From Spirochaetia bacterium (GTDB lineage Bacteria > Spirochaetota > Spirochaetia > Treponematales > Breznakiellaceae): a stretch of 5,908 bases of DNA. Position 1 is the first letter of the stretch, and each line of letters starts with the position of its first letter. Under the pieces are notes generated by a model that was not told the DNA's origin, did no database searches, and worked only from the letters and a program-made list of their open reading frames with translations. The position numbers and the translations under genes are program-made. The DNA lies in NCBI GenBank assembly GCA_026002595.1, contig BOBW01000098.1, positions 1 through 5,908 on the forward strand, written 5' to 3'. Shown here in pieces: positions 1 through 4,350 of the stretch.

Positions 1-215
1 ATATAGACCCCATGGGCCTTTACGCTGTTCCCATATTGGGCTGCCTGGGTAAGGCCTTCCGGAAACGGAGCAACTTTCTGTTCCCCCTTTTCGTTTACTA
101 CTATTTCCGCCTGATATTCTATTACCCAACGGCGAATCTGCAATTCAAATAGCTGCCGCTTTTCATAGCCCCGTGTCTCCCATTTTCCGGGGGACAAACT
201 TTTGCGTTCTATCTT
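1..215 (-). pseudogene. IS66-family transposase (TnpC) fragment, central part
   Basis: An open minus-strand frame runs from the window edge to the left end of the neighbouring IS, with no start or stop of its own. It encodes a segment rich in ETRGYEKRQLFEL, then EYQAEIV, then the characteristic APFPEGLTQAAQYGNSVKA. In IS66 transposases the stretch PFPEGxTxxxQYGxxxKA lies at the junction between the zinc-binding region and the DDE catalytic domain, which fits. The usual C-x2-C knuckle just before it is replaced by a NEKGEQK stretch, as in some divergent family members. No catalytic acidic residue is visible because the gene leaves the window. The N-terminal half is missing: the reading is cut exactly at the IS end at 216/217, and the sequence on the other side of the IS is an integrase, not IS66. 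I therefore read it as a broken remnant, although the part outside the window was not seen. Confidence 0.75.
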
Positions 216-216
216 A

Positions 217-237
217 GACTTGTTCGAGAACCCTAAG
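217..237 (+). repeat. IS left terminal inverted repeat
   Basis: The 21-bp outer end of the IS matches the reverse complement of 1082-1102 except at one position (T here, C in the other). The transposase stop codon TAG (235-233 on the minus strand) lies inside this repeat. The flanking dinucleotide 215-216 is TA. Confidence 0.9.
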
Positions 238-670
238 TTCGTAATTCAAAATTAATGATACCACAAATGAGGGACATTCTCAGTAAATGGCGTGTGCAAT
301 GATTTCGGTAAGGATATGTCATACTCTTAAATGTTTTTATCTTAGCATTAATATGTTCAATGACCACCCTTTCCCTGAAAAGCCGTTTGTTATATGCCTT
401 TTCCCGCCGGGAAAGCTTATGATATTTACTTTCCTTTTTCGGTATTTGACTATTGGCATGATGATTCTCAATTCCCAAATATCCAAGGTCAGCCTGTATC
501 AATATTGACGGGTCAACCATTTTTCCAATGGTGTTCTTGAACAATTTGAAATCATGAACACTGCCGGCGGCCTCCCGTATATCCAGAATATTCCGGTTCT
601 CCCGATTGATAATCACTTGCGTTTTTATCGTATGCTGCTTCTTTTTCCCCGAATAATACGCTCTTTGTTT
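233..670 (-). CDS. IS5-family transposase, C-terminal frame (orfB), reached by -1 frameshift
   Basis: The open frame continues from the A tract (shared base at 670) as KQRAYYSGKKKQHTIK, then VIINRENRNILD, and ends at TAG 235-233 inside the left inverted repeat. It contains the second catalytic aspartate in IQADLGYLGI and the catalytic glutamate in RERVVIEHINAKIKTFKSM, completing the DDE triad begun in orfA. No ATG with a ribosome-binding site stands at its beginning; the first possible internal start is GTG at 616, after essential sequence, so independent translation is unlikely to give a working enzyme. The reading is uninterrupted apart from the single shift. Either the shift is programmed, as in several IS5-family groups, or one A was lost from an original A9; the sequence alone cannot separate these. 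Confidence 0.83.
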   Translation of the reverse strand, partial: KQRAYYSGKKKQHTIKTQVIINRENRNILDIREAAGSVHDFKLFKNTIGKMVDPSILIQADLGYLGIENHHANSQIPKKESKYHKLSRREKAYNKRLFRERVVIEHINAKIKTFKSMTYPYRNHCTRHLLRMSLICGIINFELRT

Positions 671-1065
671 TTTTTAGGGCGTTGTATCGGACTTTCCGTC
701 ACATCTACAACGATATATTCTATGGTGTTCTCAGCTTCCTTGAGTATCCTTTTACCGGGCAGGCAGAAGGTTTTATCTCTTTTCAGCGTATCCTCAACCC
801 ATTGGATTGTTTCACAGACGGTGCTTTTACTGACCCCGTAATCCACCCCGATGGATTCCATCGTGCGGTACTCCCTCAGGTATTTTAAGGTTATCTTTAG
901 CTTGTCCCCGATCGATAGCTTCGGCGGACTGCCTCCGTATGTATGCCGTTTGTTATACTCTTTTTGGAGTATTATTTCCATGCTTTCAAAGGTTTCCTGC
1001 CTTACCCCAAACAGCCTTTTAAATACCGCTTCTTTGGCTTCTGTTGCCTTTCTTCCACGTTCCAT
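625..1065 (-). CDS. IS5-family transposase, N-terminal frame (orfA)
   Basis: This 146-residue frame starts at ATG 1065 (MERGRKATEAK). Residues about 50-85 form a helix-turn-helix region with SIGVDYGVSKSTVCETI, typical of the DNA-binding part of DDE transposases of the DDE_Tnp_4 type. The first catalytic aspartate is D121 in VVDVTESPIQRPK, a hallmark of this family. After P130 the frame drifts into KKNKERIIRGKRSSIR and stops. One base back, the same DNA reads KKKQRAYYSGKKKQHTIK, the expected family continuation. The switch point is the A8 tract at 668-675. Read with a -1 shift, orfA joins orfB to give a protein of 277 residues, a normal length for the family. The only ribosome-binding-like sequence, AAAGG, touches the ATG directly, so initiation may be leaderless. 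Unshifted orfA would be a DNA-binding protein without catalysis, which in comparable ISs can act as an inhibitor; that role is inference here. Confidence 0.85.
   Translation of the reverse strand: MERGRKATEAKEAVFKRLFGVRQETFESMEIILQKEYNKRHTYGGSPPKLSIGDKLKITLKYLREYRTMESIGVDYGVSKSTVCETIQWVEDTLKRDKTFCLPGKRILKEAENTIEYIVVDVTESPIQRPKKNKERIIRGKRSSIR
667..675 (-). other. -1 frameshift or transcript-slippage site of the transposase
   Basis: In the zero frame the codons are CCT AAA AAA AAC. The heptamer A AAA AAC is a classical -1 slippery sequence, and the eight As also allow RNA polymerase slippage. Shifting back one base restores the conserved transposase reading exactly. I see no clear stimulatory hairpin directly downstream. 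Confidence 0.6.
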
Positions 1066-1070
1066 CCTTT

Positions 1071-1099
1071 ATTGTATCATTCTTGGGGTTCTCGAACAA
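1071..1099 (-). promoter_or_regulatory. Transposase promoter partly inside the IS end
   Basis: On the minus strand TTGTTC (1099-1094) is followed after exactly 17 bp by TACAAT (1076-1071), which matches the sigma-70 -10 consensus at 5 of 6. The expected transcription start falls at about 1064-1066, essentially on the A of the transposase ATG at 1065. The message may therefore have no leader. Confidence 0.6.
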
Positions 1100-1535
1100 G
1101 TCTAATATTGATTTCATTTATCTTGGTAAAATTATTCTGCTCCAAAAAATCTATAAAATGATTATTCATATAACCATCATACTTTTTTATGATTTCAGAA
1201 CTTGCTGGCCCTTGATTTCTTTTCATCATCTCCCGCAAATGAGTAGATTTTTCTGGTTTCCAGAAATTTGAAAATAATTCATAAATATCCTTGACCCCTG
1301 ATTTCTTTCTTTCATAATCTTCAATAAATGCGTCCCTAAACTTGGCGGCTCTTTTCTCGGCTTCTTCACGGTCAGATGTGCCAAGGCTTCTTTTAAGGGG
1401 GAGATATTTTCCTGTTTTAGCATCAATATATTGAACGAAGAATTTTCCATTTAGAAATCGGAGGGTATAGCCTTTTTTTGGTCTGAGCGATACGGAACCC
1501 ATCTGCATATCTATATCTTTTAGTTTTTCCAGCAA
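1077..1535 (-). pseudogene. Tyrosine recombinase (phage-type integrase), N-terminal fragment
   Basis: The native part spans about 1103-1535; the last nine or so residues (RLVREPQE and stop) come from the IS end. Residues about 13-60 (SVSLRPKKGYTLRF, then KFFVQYIDAKTGKYLPLKRSLGTS, then REEAEKRAAKF) resemble the N-terminal arm-binding domain of integrases of integrative elements. Residues about 95-144 (EIIKKYDGYMNNHFIDFL, TKINEINIR) look like the SAM-like core-binding domain. The whole catalytic domain with the R-H-R-Y residues is missing: about 135-144 of an expected 370-400 residues remain. The longest frame starts at TTG 1535; ATG 1508 or 1502 (MQMGSVSLRP) is at least as likely and no start has a strong ribosome-binding site. 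The position, directly 3' of a tRNA half with the gene pointing away, is typical of an island integrase next to its attachment site. Confidence 0.75.
1082..1102 (-). repeat. IS right terminal inverted repeat
   Basis: This is the partner of the left repeat at 217-237, with 20 of 21 bases the same. It carries the -35 box of the transposase promoter (TTGTTC on the minus strand, 1099-1094), so transposase binding to this end could repress its own transcription. The flanking dinucleotide 1103-1104 is TA. Confidence 0.9.
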
Positions 1536-1639
1536 TAATTCCCGTTGAAGGGATAAAATTTATTGGTCTAACATAGCCATTTTTCAGGACTATGTGCCAT
1601 TTTCGGCTTTTCGGCCTTTTTCCTATCGACCAAGACTAC

Positions 1640-1684
1640 ATTTAGTGTCGATTCCAAAGAAAAACCTAAAAATCGACACTAAAT
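1640..1684. repeat. Perfect 14-bp inverted repeat between integrase and att site
   Basis: The arms 1640-1653 (ATTTAGTGTCGATT) and 1671-1684 are perfect reverse complements around a 17-nt A-rich centre. Neither side is followed by a T run, so it is not a good terminator. Between the integrase start and the tRNA half, it could be an integrase or excisionase arm-type binding site, or an operator controlling int. This is inferred from position only. Confidence 0.6.
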
Positions 1685-1689
1685 ATGGT

Positions 1690-1748
1690 TGCCCGGAAGA
1701 AGACTCGAACTTCCATGCCGGTGAAGGCACTGGTACCTGAAACAAGTG
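1690..1748 (-). other. Attachment site: 3' half of tRNA-Leu(CAG)
   Basis: Read on the minus strand, 1741-1690 is the 3' half of a leucine tRNA. It has an anticodon loop TTCAGGT with anticodon CAG (1739-1737), 3' anticodon stem ACCAG, a long variable arm with TGCC pairing to GGCA, a T arm with loop TTCGAGT and stem GGAAG/CTTCT, acceptor strand TCCGGGC and discriminator A at 1690. Upstream of the anticodon arm nothing resembles a D arm or 5' acceptor strand, so the gene is not intact. The anticodon arm itself is an imperfect palindrome: arms CACTGGT (1728-1734) and ACAAGTG (1742-1748), matching at 6 of 7, around the 7-bp ACCTGAA. That is the layout of a tyrosine-recombinase core site with a 7-bp overlap. 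This is most simply an att site left by integration into a tRNA-Leu gene. Confidence 0.75.
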
Positions 1749-1871
1749 ATAGGTTAAATTTCACTGCTTCTTTGGGCATCTTAATGTAACACTCGCTATC
1801 AATAGATAAAGGTAAATTTACATAATTCTTTGTATTACAAGAAGTTACGTTGCCTTTAGCTATCAAGTACT

Positions 1872-1900
1872 ATCATACTATATCAGGAGCTTAAAGTCAA
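1872..1900 (-). promoter_or_regulatory. Strong sigma-70-like promoter facing the att site and integrase
   Basis: TTGACT (1900-1895) and TATGAT (1877-1872) on the minus strand are separated by exactly 17 bp, each one base from consensus. Transcription would start near 1865 and run through the tRNA half toward the integrase. No convincing gene begins at the start point. The terminator-like hairpin at 1904-1927 isolates it from the toxin operon upstream. Confidence 0.6.
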
Positions 1901-1903
1901 TTC

Positions 1904-1927
1904 AAAAACGAAAATGATCCTTTTCGT
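1904..1927 (-). terminator. Probable terminator of the toxin-antitoxin operon
   Basis: Downstream of the toxin stop on the minus strand, ACGAAAA (1927-1921) pairs with TTTTCGT (1914-1908) around a 6-nt loop and runs into TTTT then G. A second, GC-rich stem GGGAC/GTCCC with a 3-nt loop lies just before it at about 1937-1949. The T tract is short and the stem AT-rich, so efficiency is uncertain. Confidence 0.45.
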
Positions 1928-1980
1928 GATCCTTGGGACTGCGTCCCTTGGCCTACATCATTCTCAAAAGGCGGAAGGCA

Positions 1981-2373
1981 TTATATGGATTGTACTGAGT
2001 ATCCAGGCCAGACGAGTTTAAGCAGATGATCATCATTGGAAAGGAGTTTTGCACTCAGGACAATGGCGGTGGCAGCGATAACCGCATCTGGGGTTAGCAT
2101 CTTTGTGCCTCGGCGGATTGCGGCAGCGGTGTTCTTTATTGCCGGCCCTATCAAATCTATGGAAACAAATTTGAGCAGAAGGGTGTTGGCTTCGGCTATT
2201 TCAGCATCGGTCATGTCCGGTTTTGACAAGGCTTCTATAGCGGTGAAGCAGCTTATAAACCGATCAGCCTTCGGTAACGCCGGCAGGGCAGCAAAAAAGG
2301 CTTCTATATCAACCTTTTTATTGAGGTGGTTGATGATGACCGTTGAGTCCAGGACATATTTAGGTCTTTCCAT
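1981..2373 (-). CDS. PIN-domain toxin (VapC-like ribonuclease)
   Basis: A 130-residue protein, the normal length for a VapC toxin, beginning MERPKYVLDSTVIINHL. The PIN-domain acidic residues are all present: D9 in YVLDSTVII, E47 in CFTAIEALS, D96 in LTPDAVIAATA and D114 or D115 in LLSNDDHLL. These coordinate Mg2+ for RNA cleavage, so the fold looks catalytically complete. VapC toxins usually cut tRNA or rRNA and block translation; the target here cannot be read. ATG 2373 is chosen because AGGGG lies 7 nt upstream; an in-frame TTG at 2379 sits too close to that site. The gene overlaps the end of the upstream antitoxin gene by 14 nt, the typical translational coupling of a toxin-antitoxin pair. 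GC content is visibly higher than in the genes right of 4000, which suggests separate acquisition. Confidence 0.85.
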   Translation of the reverse strand: MERPKYVLDSTVIINHLNKKVDIEAFFAALPALPKADRFISCFTAIEALSKPDMTDAEIAEANTLLLKFVSIDLIGPAIKNTAAAIRRGTKMLTPDAVIAATAIVLSAKLLSNDDHLLKLVWPGYSVQSI

Positions 2374-2848
2374 TATCAAACCCCTGTTCTCCGGTACCCC
2401 AATAGTCTTTCTTACTATCCCGCATCTTGCGGATTTCCGCCTCTACATCGACATCTTGGCCCCAGGCTTTGCTGTCCTTCCATATTCCATGGAACTCTTT
2501 AAGAGAATATAGGGAAGGGTCGGCCTCAGCCGCCTCTGCACGCCGATCCGCTTCCGCTATGGCTTCTTCCAGGGTGGCGTAACTCGGGGGGAAGCGAACC
2601 TTGCCAATCGCTGCCATTGCCTCTGCGATTTGTTCCGCCGTTGGGTGCAGATTGAGGCCGTCCTCGTCATCCTCGCCGGGGACATCAGGCCGCGGACTAA
2701 AGACCGATTGGTCTGCGGTTTTTTGGTCTGTAGCCGGGGTAGGGAAAGAAAGGACCACATTGACGGTTCCCGCCGGAACAGTTTGCGGAAGGTCAATCGT
2801 CAAATGCCTGGTGGCTTTGGGTATGGTAAGGGTCTTTTCTATGGTCAT
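2360..2848 (-). CDS. Antitoxin partner of the PIN toxin, unusually long
   Basis: A 162-residue protein starting MTIEKTLTIPKATRHLTIDL, with GGAGG 5 nt before the ATG at 2848. Residues about 1-36 alternate charged and hydrophobic positions as in a small beta-rich, AbrB-like DNA-binding domain, which would dimerise and bind the promoter; this is judged by pattern only. Residues about 37-75 are rich in T, P, D and E (PGEDDEDGLN) and probably flexible. Residues about 76-120 look helical (AEQIAEAMAAI, TLEEAIAEADRRAEAAE). The end, with SLKEFHGIWKDS and EAEIRKMRDSKKDYWG, resembles the toxin-binding tails of antitoxins paired with PIN proteins. Ordinary VapB proteins are about 70-90 residues, so this is nearly double. 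It is first in the pair and overlaps the toxin start, as expected. Function is assigned mainly from context. Confidence 0.65.
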   Translation of the reverse strand: MTIEKTLTIPKATRHLTIDLPQTVPAGTVNVVLSFPTPATDQKTADQSVFSPRPDVPGEDDEDGLNLHPTAEQIAEAMAAIGKVRFPPSYATLEEAIAEADRRAEAAEADPSLYSLKEFHGIWKDSKAWGQDVDVEAEIRKMRDSKKDYWGTGEQGFDNGKT

Positions 2849-2869
2849 TGGAACCTCCGGAGTTCTTAA

Positions 2870-2898
2870 AATATAGGGGTATTATGACCTTTTTACAA
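2870..2898 (-). promoter_or_regulatory. Promoter of the toxin-antitoxin operon
   Basis: TTGTAA (2898-2893) and TATATT (2875-2870) on the minus strand are spaced 17 bp. The -10 matches consensus at 5 of 6 and the -35 at 4 of 6. The start would be near 2863, just upstream of the GGAGG at 2858-2854. It lies in the 138-bp gap after the upstream gene, so the pair can be transcribed independently. Confidence 0.45.
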
Positions 2899-2986
2899 GG
2901 ACGAATAGGAATGAACCAACCTAATAGAACAACAGCCTCGTCAGCTCTGCGGGGGGAGGGGGACTGATTGTGGATTGAGTAATCTT

Positions 2987-3190
2987 TCATGTTACCCCGT
3001 ATATTGGCTGCGGAAGTGATTTTTTGGATACTTCGGCCTTCATGATAAAGCGGGTTATTTCAGAATCATGAAACCAAAGCTCCATTCCGCATGATCCGTA
3101 GGGTGGGGCGTTTTCAAGGATTTTAAGCAAATCCGGTTTGATAGATTCCAATAATGCCAATGCTCGATTTTCCTTATTCTCCATATCCAT
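2987..3190 (-). CDS. Small protein of unknown function, coupled to the excisionase-like gene
   Basis: A 67-residue protein beginning MDMENKENRALALLESIKPD. The frame is open further upstream, but GGAGG (3201-3197) lies 6 nt before ATG 3190 and only 3 nt before ATG 3193, so 3190 is preferred. The start overlaps the end of the upstream helix-turn-helix gene by 17 nt, which suggests translational coupling. The N-terminal half is probably helical (ALALLESIKPDLLKILE). The second half, GSCGMELWFHDSEITRFIMKAE, looks like beta strands followed by a helix. I do not recognise the family. The same transcript would carry the DNA-binding gene before it, so a role in element control is possible but unproven. 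Confidence 0.6.
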   Translation of the reverse strand: MDMENKENRALALLESIKPDLLKILENAPPYGSCGMELWFHDSEITRFIMKAEVSKKSLPQPIYGVT

Positions 3191-3407
3191 CATTAGCCTC
3201 CGGTGGTTTGCCGTCAGACCGGATGTCTGATGGTTCCGGCCATGCCGCAGCTGCAAGCCCTACAAAATAGGACGCCGGAATAAGTACCCGTCTACCCAAT
3301 CTTATTGCCTTTATTTCACCGCTTGATAGTTTGCGATTAACGGTAACCTTTGAAATTCGCAGAATCTTTGCTGTTTCATCTATGGTAAAGAATTGTGGCA
3401 TTTCCAT
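3174..3407 (-). CDS. Excisionase/MerR-like helix-turn-helix DNA-binding protein
   Basis: A 77-residue protein with a winged helix-turn-helix of the excisionase (HTH_17/AlpA-like) type at residues about 6-48. FFTIDETAKILRISKVTVNR gives the two helices, LSSGEIKAIRLGRRVLIP gives the wing, and ASYF starts the next helix, exactly the family pattern. The remaining 30 residues are acidic and proline-rich and probably unstructured. ATG 3407 has GGAGG 8 nt upstream. Proteins of this type help excise integrative elements or regulate neighbouring genes. With a broken integrase at the left end of the same window, a recombination directionality factor is a natural reading, but transcription regulation fits equally well. 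It heads a two-gene unit with the small gene overlapping its end. Confidence 0.75.
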   Translation of the reverse strand: MEMPQFFTIDETAKILRISKVTVNRKLSSGEIKAIRLGRRVLIPASYFVGLAAAAWPEPSDIRSDGKPPEANDGYGE

Positions 3408-3492
3408 AAAATGTACCTCCTACAATAACAATTTTTGAAAACATAAATCTAACTCACAAAAGGAAAGATTGATTTTTGGGTATAGCTTCGCT

Positions 3493-3514
3493 AAAACAGG
3501 TCCAGCCTGTTTTT
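3493..3514. terminator. Rho-independent terminator, possibly bidirectional
   Basis: AAAACAGG (3493-3500) and CCTGTTTT (3506-3513) form a perfect 8-bp stem with a 5-nt loop. On the plus strand it runs into T5; on the minus strand the 3' arm itself supplies TTTT. It would end leftward transcription coming from the genes at 3722-4293 before the excisionase-like gene. Confidence 0.65.
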
Positions 3515-3721
3515 CCCAGGTTGAATAACTGAATTAAAATTGTGGATACGGATTGCCTCACGACAATCTTTTCGCTCCACTAAGCTCACCCCCAGCCGGA
3601 ACATGGTGGGATAAGGCCGGACTTACCAAATCCTACAAACATTGTTTGTAAACCCGGATTACCGTACAATCGGACTGGAATGTCCGCCGGACCTCTGGTC
3701 CGCAAACCCTCAAAATAAGCA
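3515..3721. other. Gene-free stretch with palindrome and tandem hairpins
   Basis: No convincing gene is present between the two leftward units (3408-3721). Two adjacent hairpins, CGGAC(3671-3675)/GTCCG(3682-3686) and CGGACC(3688-3693)/GGTCCG(3697-3702), lie just after the stop of the gene at 3722. Because both share CGGAC and GTCCG, their arms can also pair crosswise. The stretch is more GC-rich than the genes to its right. It may be a long structured 3' untranslated region or a degenerate intergenic repeat. Confidence 0.45.
3634..3650. repeat. 17-bp perfect palindrome, possible operator
   Basis: TACAAACATTGTTTGTA has 8-bp arms around one central base. The spacer is too short for a hairpin loop but right for a dimeric DNA-binding protein. 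The half-site ACAAACA occurs twice more in the divergent control region at 4345-4367. Confidence 0.5.
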
Positions 3722-4084
3722 TCATCCAGATTTTTCAAGATGATATTTATCAGGAATCTTTACATCCCACTTTTGTGAGTATTCCCATAACAGGTCATCG
3801 GTTATTGAAAGCCACTCAATCACATGGGCTTTATGCCACACCCTGCACCCACCGACTTTTTTGCTATTGCTCCCACAGCAGGGTTGAAGCCAGGGGGATT
3901 TCTTGCAGGTCGAATAGGTAGCGCCGCCTTTGATTTTTAACGCAAACCCGAGCATTATCCATTCAGGGTATTTATCCTCATTTTTATAGAGTTCTCCTCC
4001 CCCGCTTTCAGAATCAATAGCGGCCATCATTTCGGCAATGTCGGGAGGTATGTTTGTTGGAAAATTTTCATGCTTTTCATCCAT
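3722..4084 (-). CDS. Unknown protein with a Cys/His-rich centre
   Basis: A 120-residue protein starting MDEKHENFPTNIPPDIAEMM. ATG 4084 has GAGGGTG about 5-8 nt upstream. C60, C69, C70, C80, H84 and H87 cluster in STCKKSPWLQPCCGSNSKKV and GGCRVWHKAHVIEWL, which could bind a metal. The segment GGCRVWHKAHVIEWLSITDD resembles the wing plus following helix of excisionase-like helix-turn-helix proteins, where a xRxxRxxDVxEWL pattern is usual. A DNA-binding role is therefore possible but weakly supported. The C-terminus is rich in W and charged residues (LLWEYSQKWDVKIPDKY). It is the second gene of a leftward unit driven from the divergent control region. A -1 shift or one extra A in the upstream A9 tract would fuse it in frame to the preceding gene. 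Confidence 0.6.
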   Translation of the reverse strand: MDEKHENFPTNIPPDIAEMMAAIDSESGGGELYKNEDKYPEWIMLGFALKIKGGATYSTCKKSPWLQPCCGSNSKKVGGCRVWHKAHVIEWLSITDDLLWEYSQKWDVKIPDKYHLEKSG

Positions 4085-4293
4085 AAAATCACCCTCTTTA
4101 GTGGGTAATAGATTTTTGGGGAACGGTCCCTTCTTCTTGCTTTTTTTTTATAATAGTTGTCGTTTTCATCGTTTATACAAGCGATAAGGCCGGACATAAA
4201 GCCGACAAGGTGTTTCAGTGTAACAAAATCCGAATAATCAATCAGATTTTTTAACTTCTCTCTCTCAACAGTGGTTTTTTCATCCACGGTCAT
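4027..4293 (-). CDS. Small unknown protein, first gene of the leftward unit; C-terminus set by an A9 tract
   Basis: The protein starts MTVDEKTTVEREKLKNLIDY at ATG 4293, with GAGG 5 nt further upstream plus a short AT spacer; a more upstream TTG at 4323 lies before the predicted transcription start and is rejected. Residues 1-48 are helical and regulator-like in size (SDFVTLKHLVGFMSGLIACI). As sequenced, the frame runs to 88 residues, but after residue 48 an A9 tract (4141-4149) leads into KARRRDRSPK and then about 58 bases of overlap with the next gene. One base fewer would end the protein after 64 residues at TAA 4100-4098, 14 nt before the next start, which is a much tidier gene end. The tail beyond the tract is therefore doubtful: this may be a frameshift mutation, a slippage site or a sequencing error. 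I do not recognise the family. Confidence 0.5.
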   Translation of the reverse strand: MTVDEKTTVEREKLKNLIDYSDFVTLKHLVGFMSGLIACINDENDNYYKKKARRRDRSPKIYYPLKRVILWMKSMKIFQQTYLPTLPK

Positions 4294-4321
4294 TTTCACC
4301 TCATTATTAAAGACTATCGTC

Positions 4322-4350
4322 AATATATACTATCTTCGTAACTATGACAA
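4322..4350 (-). promoter_or_regulatory. Leftward promoter of the two-gene unit
   Basis: TTGTCA (4350-4345) and TATATT (4327-4322) on the minus strand are separated by 17 bp and each match consensus at 5 of 6. The start would fall near 4315, about 22 nt before ATG 4293. The -35 overlaps the first copy of the direct repeat at 4345-4367, so a protein bound there would block it. Confidence 0.6.

Larger units (their letters stand above)
217..1102 (-). mobile_element. Complete IS5-family insertion sequence, 886 bp (IS427-like organisation)
   Basis: The element is bounded by 21-bp terminal inverted repeats (217-237 and 1082-1102) that match at 20 of 21 positions and begin GACTTGTTCGAGAACCC. Both ends are flanked by TA (215-216 and 1103-1104), consistent with a 2-bp TA target duplication. 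Inside is a single transposase split into two overlapping frames joined by a -1 shift on an A8 tract. Size, TA target, GA-type ends and frameshifted transposase together resemble the IS427 group of the IS5 family; the group assignment is from memory of family features and is not certain. All three catalytic acidic residues and both ends are present, so the copy could be active. The left flank is IS66 transposase and the right flank is integrase, so this copy marks a rearrangement junction rather than a simple insertion. Confidence 0.85.

Noticed and set aside
1565..1620. Short repeats (GCCATTTT twice, TTTTCGGC twice, ACATAG/CTATGT) upstream of int, possible integrase arm sites
   Set aside because: The units are short and irregular in AT-rich DNA, and no spacing pattern matches a known arm-site layout. 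Too weak to list as a feature.
1666..1866. 66-residue minus-strand open frame starting TTG 1866
   Set aside because: Its last 25 or so residues are simply the tRNA-Leu 3' half and the inverted repeat read as codons. It has no ribosome-binding site, and the predicted transcript starts on its first codon. The att-site reading explains the sequence better.
2036..2512. 158-codon plus-strand open frame opposite the toxin
   Set aside because: It is the antisense of a well-supported PIN-domain gene and its antitoxin's end, with no ribosome-binding site or recognisable domain.
2793..2990. 65-residue minus-strand frame beginning just after the stop at 2987
   Set aside because: It runs through the toxin-antitoxin promoter and the antitoxin's own ribosome-binding site and start, has no ribosome-binding site of its own, and its composition is not protein-like.
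3491..3604. 37-codon minus-strand frame starting MFRLGVSLVERKDCR
   Set aside because: It has no ribosome-binding site, and its final codons coincide with the terminator hairpin. It may be part of an intergenic repeat, but I cannot support a gene.
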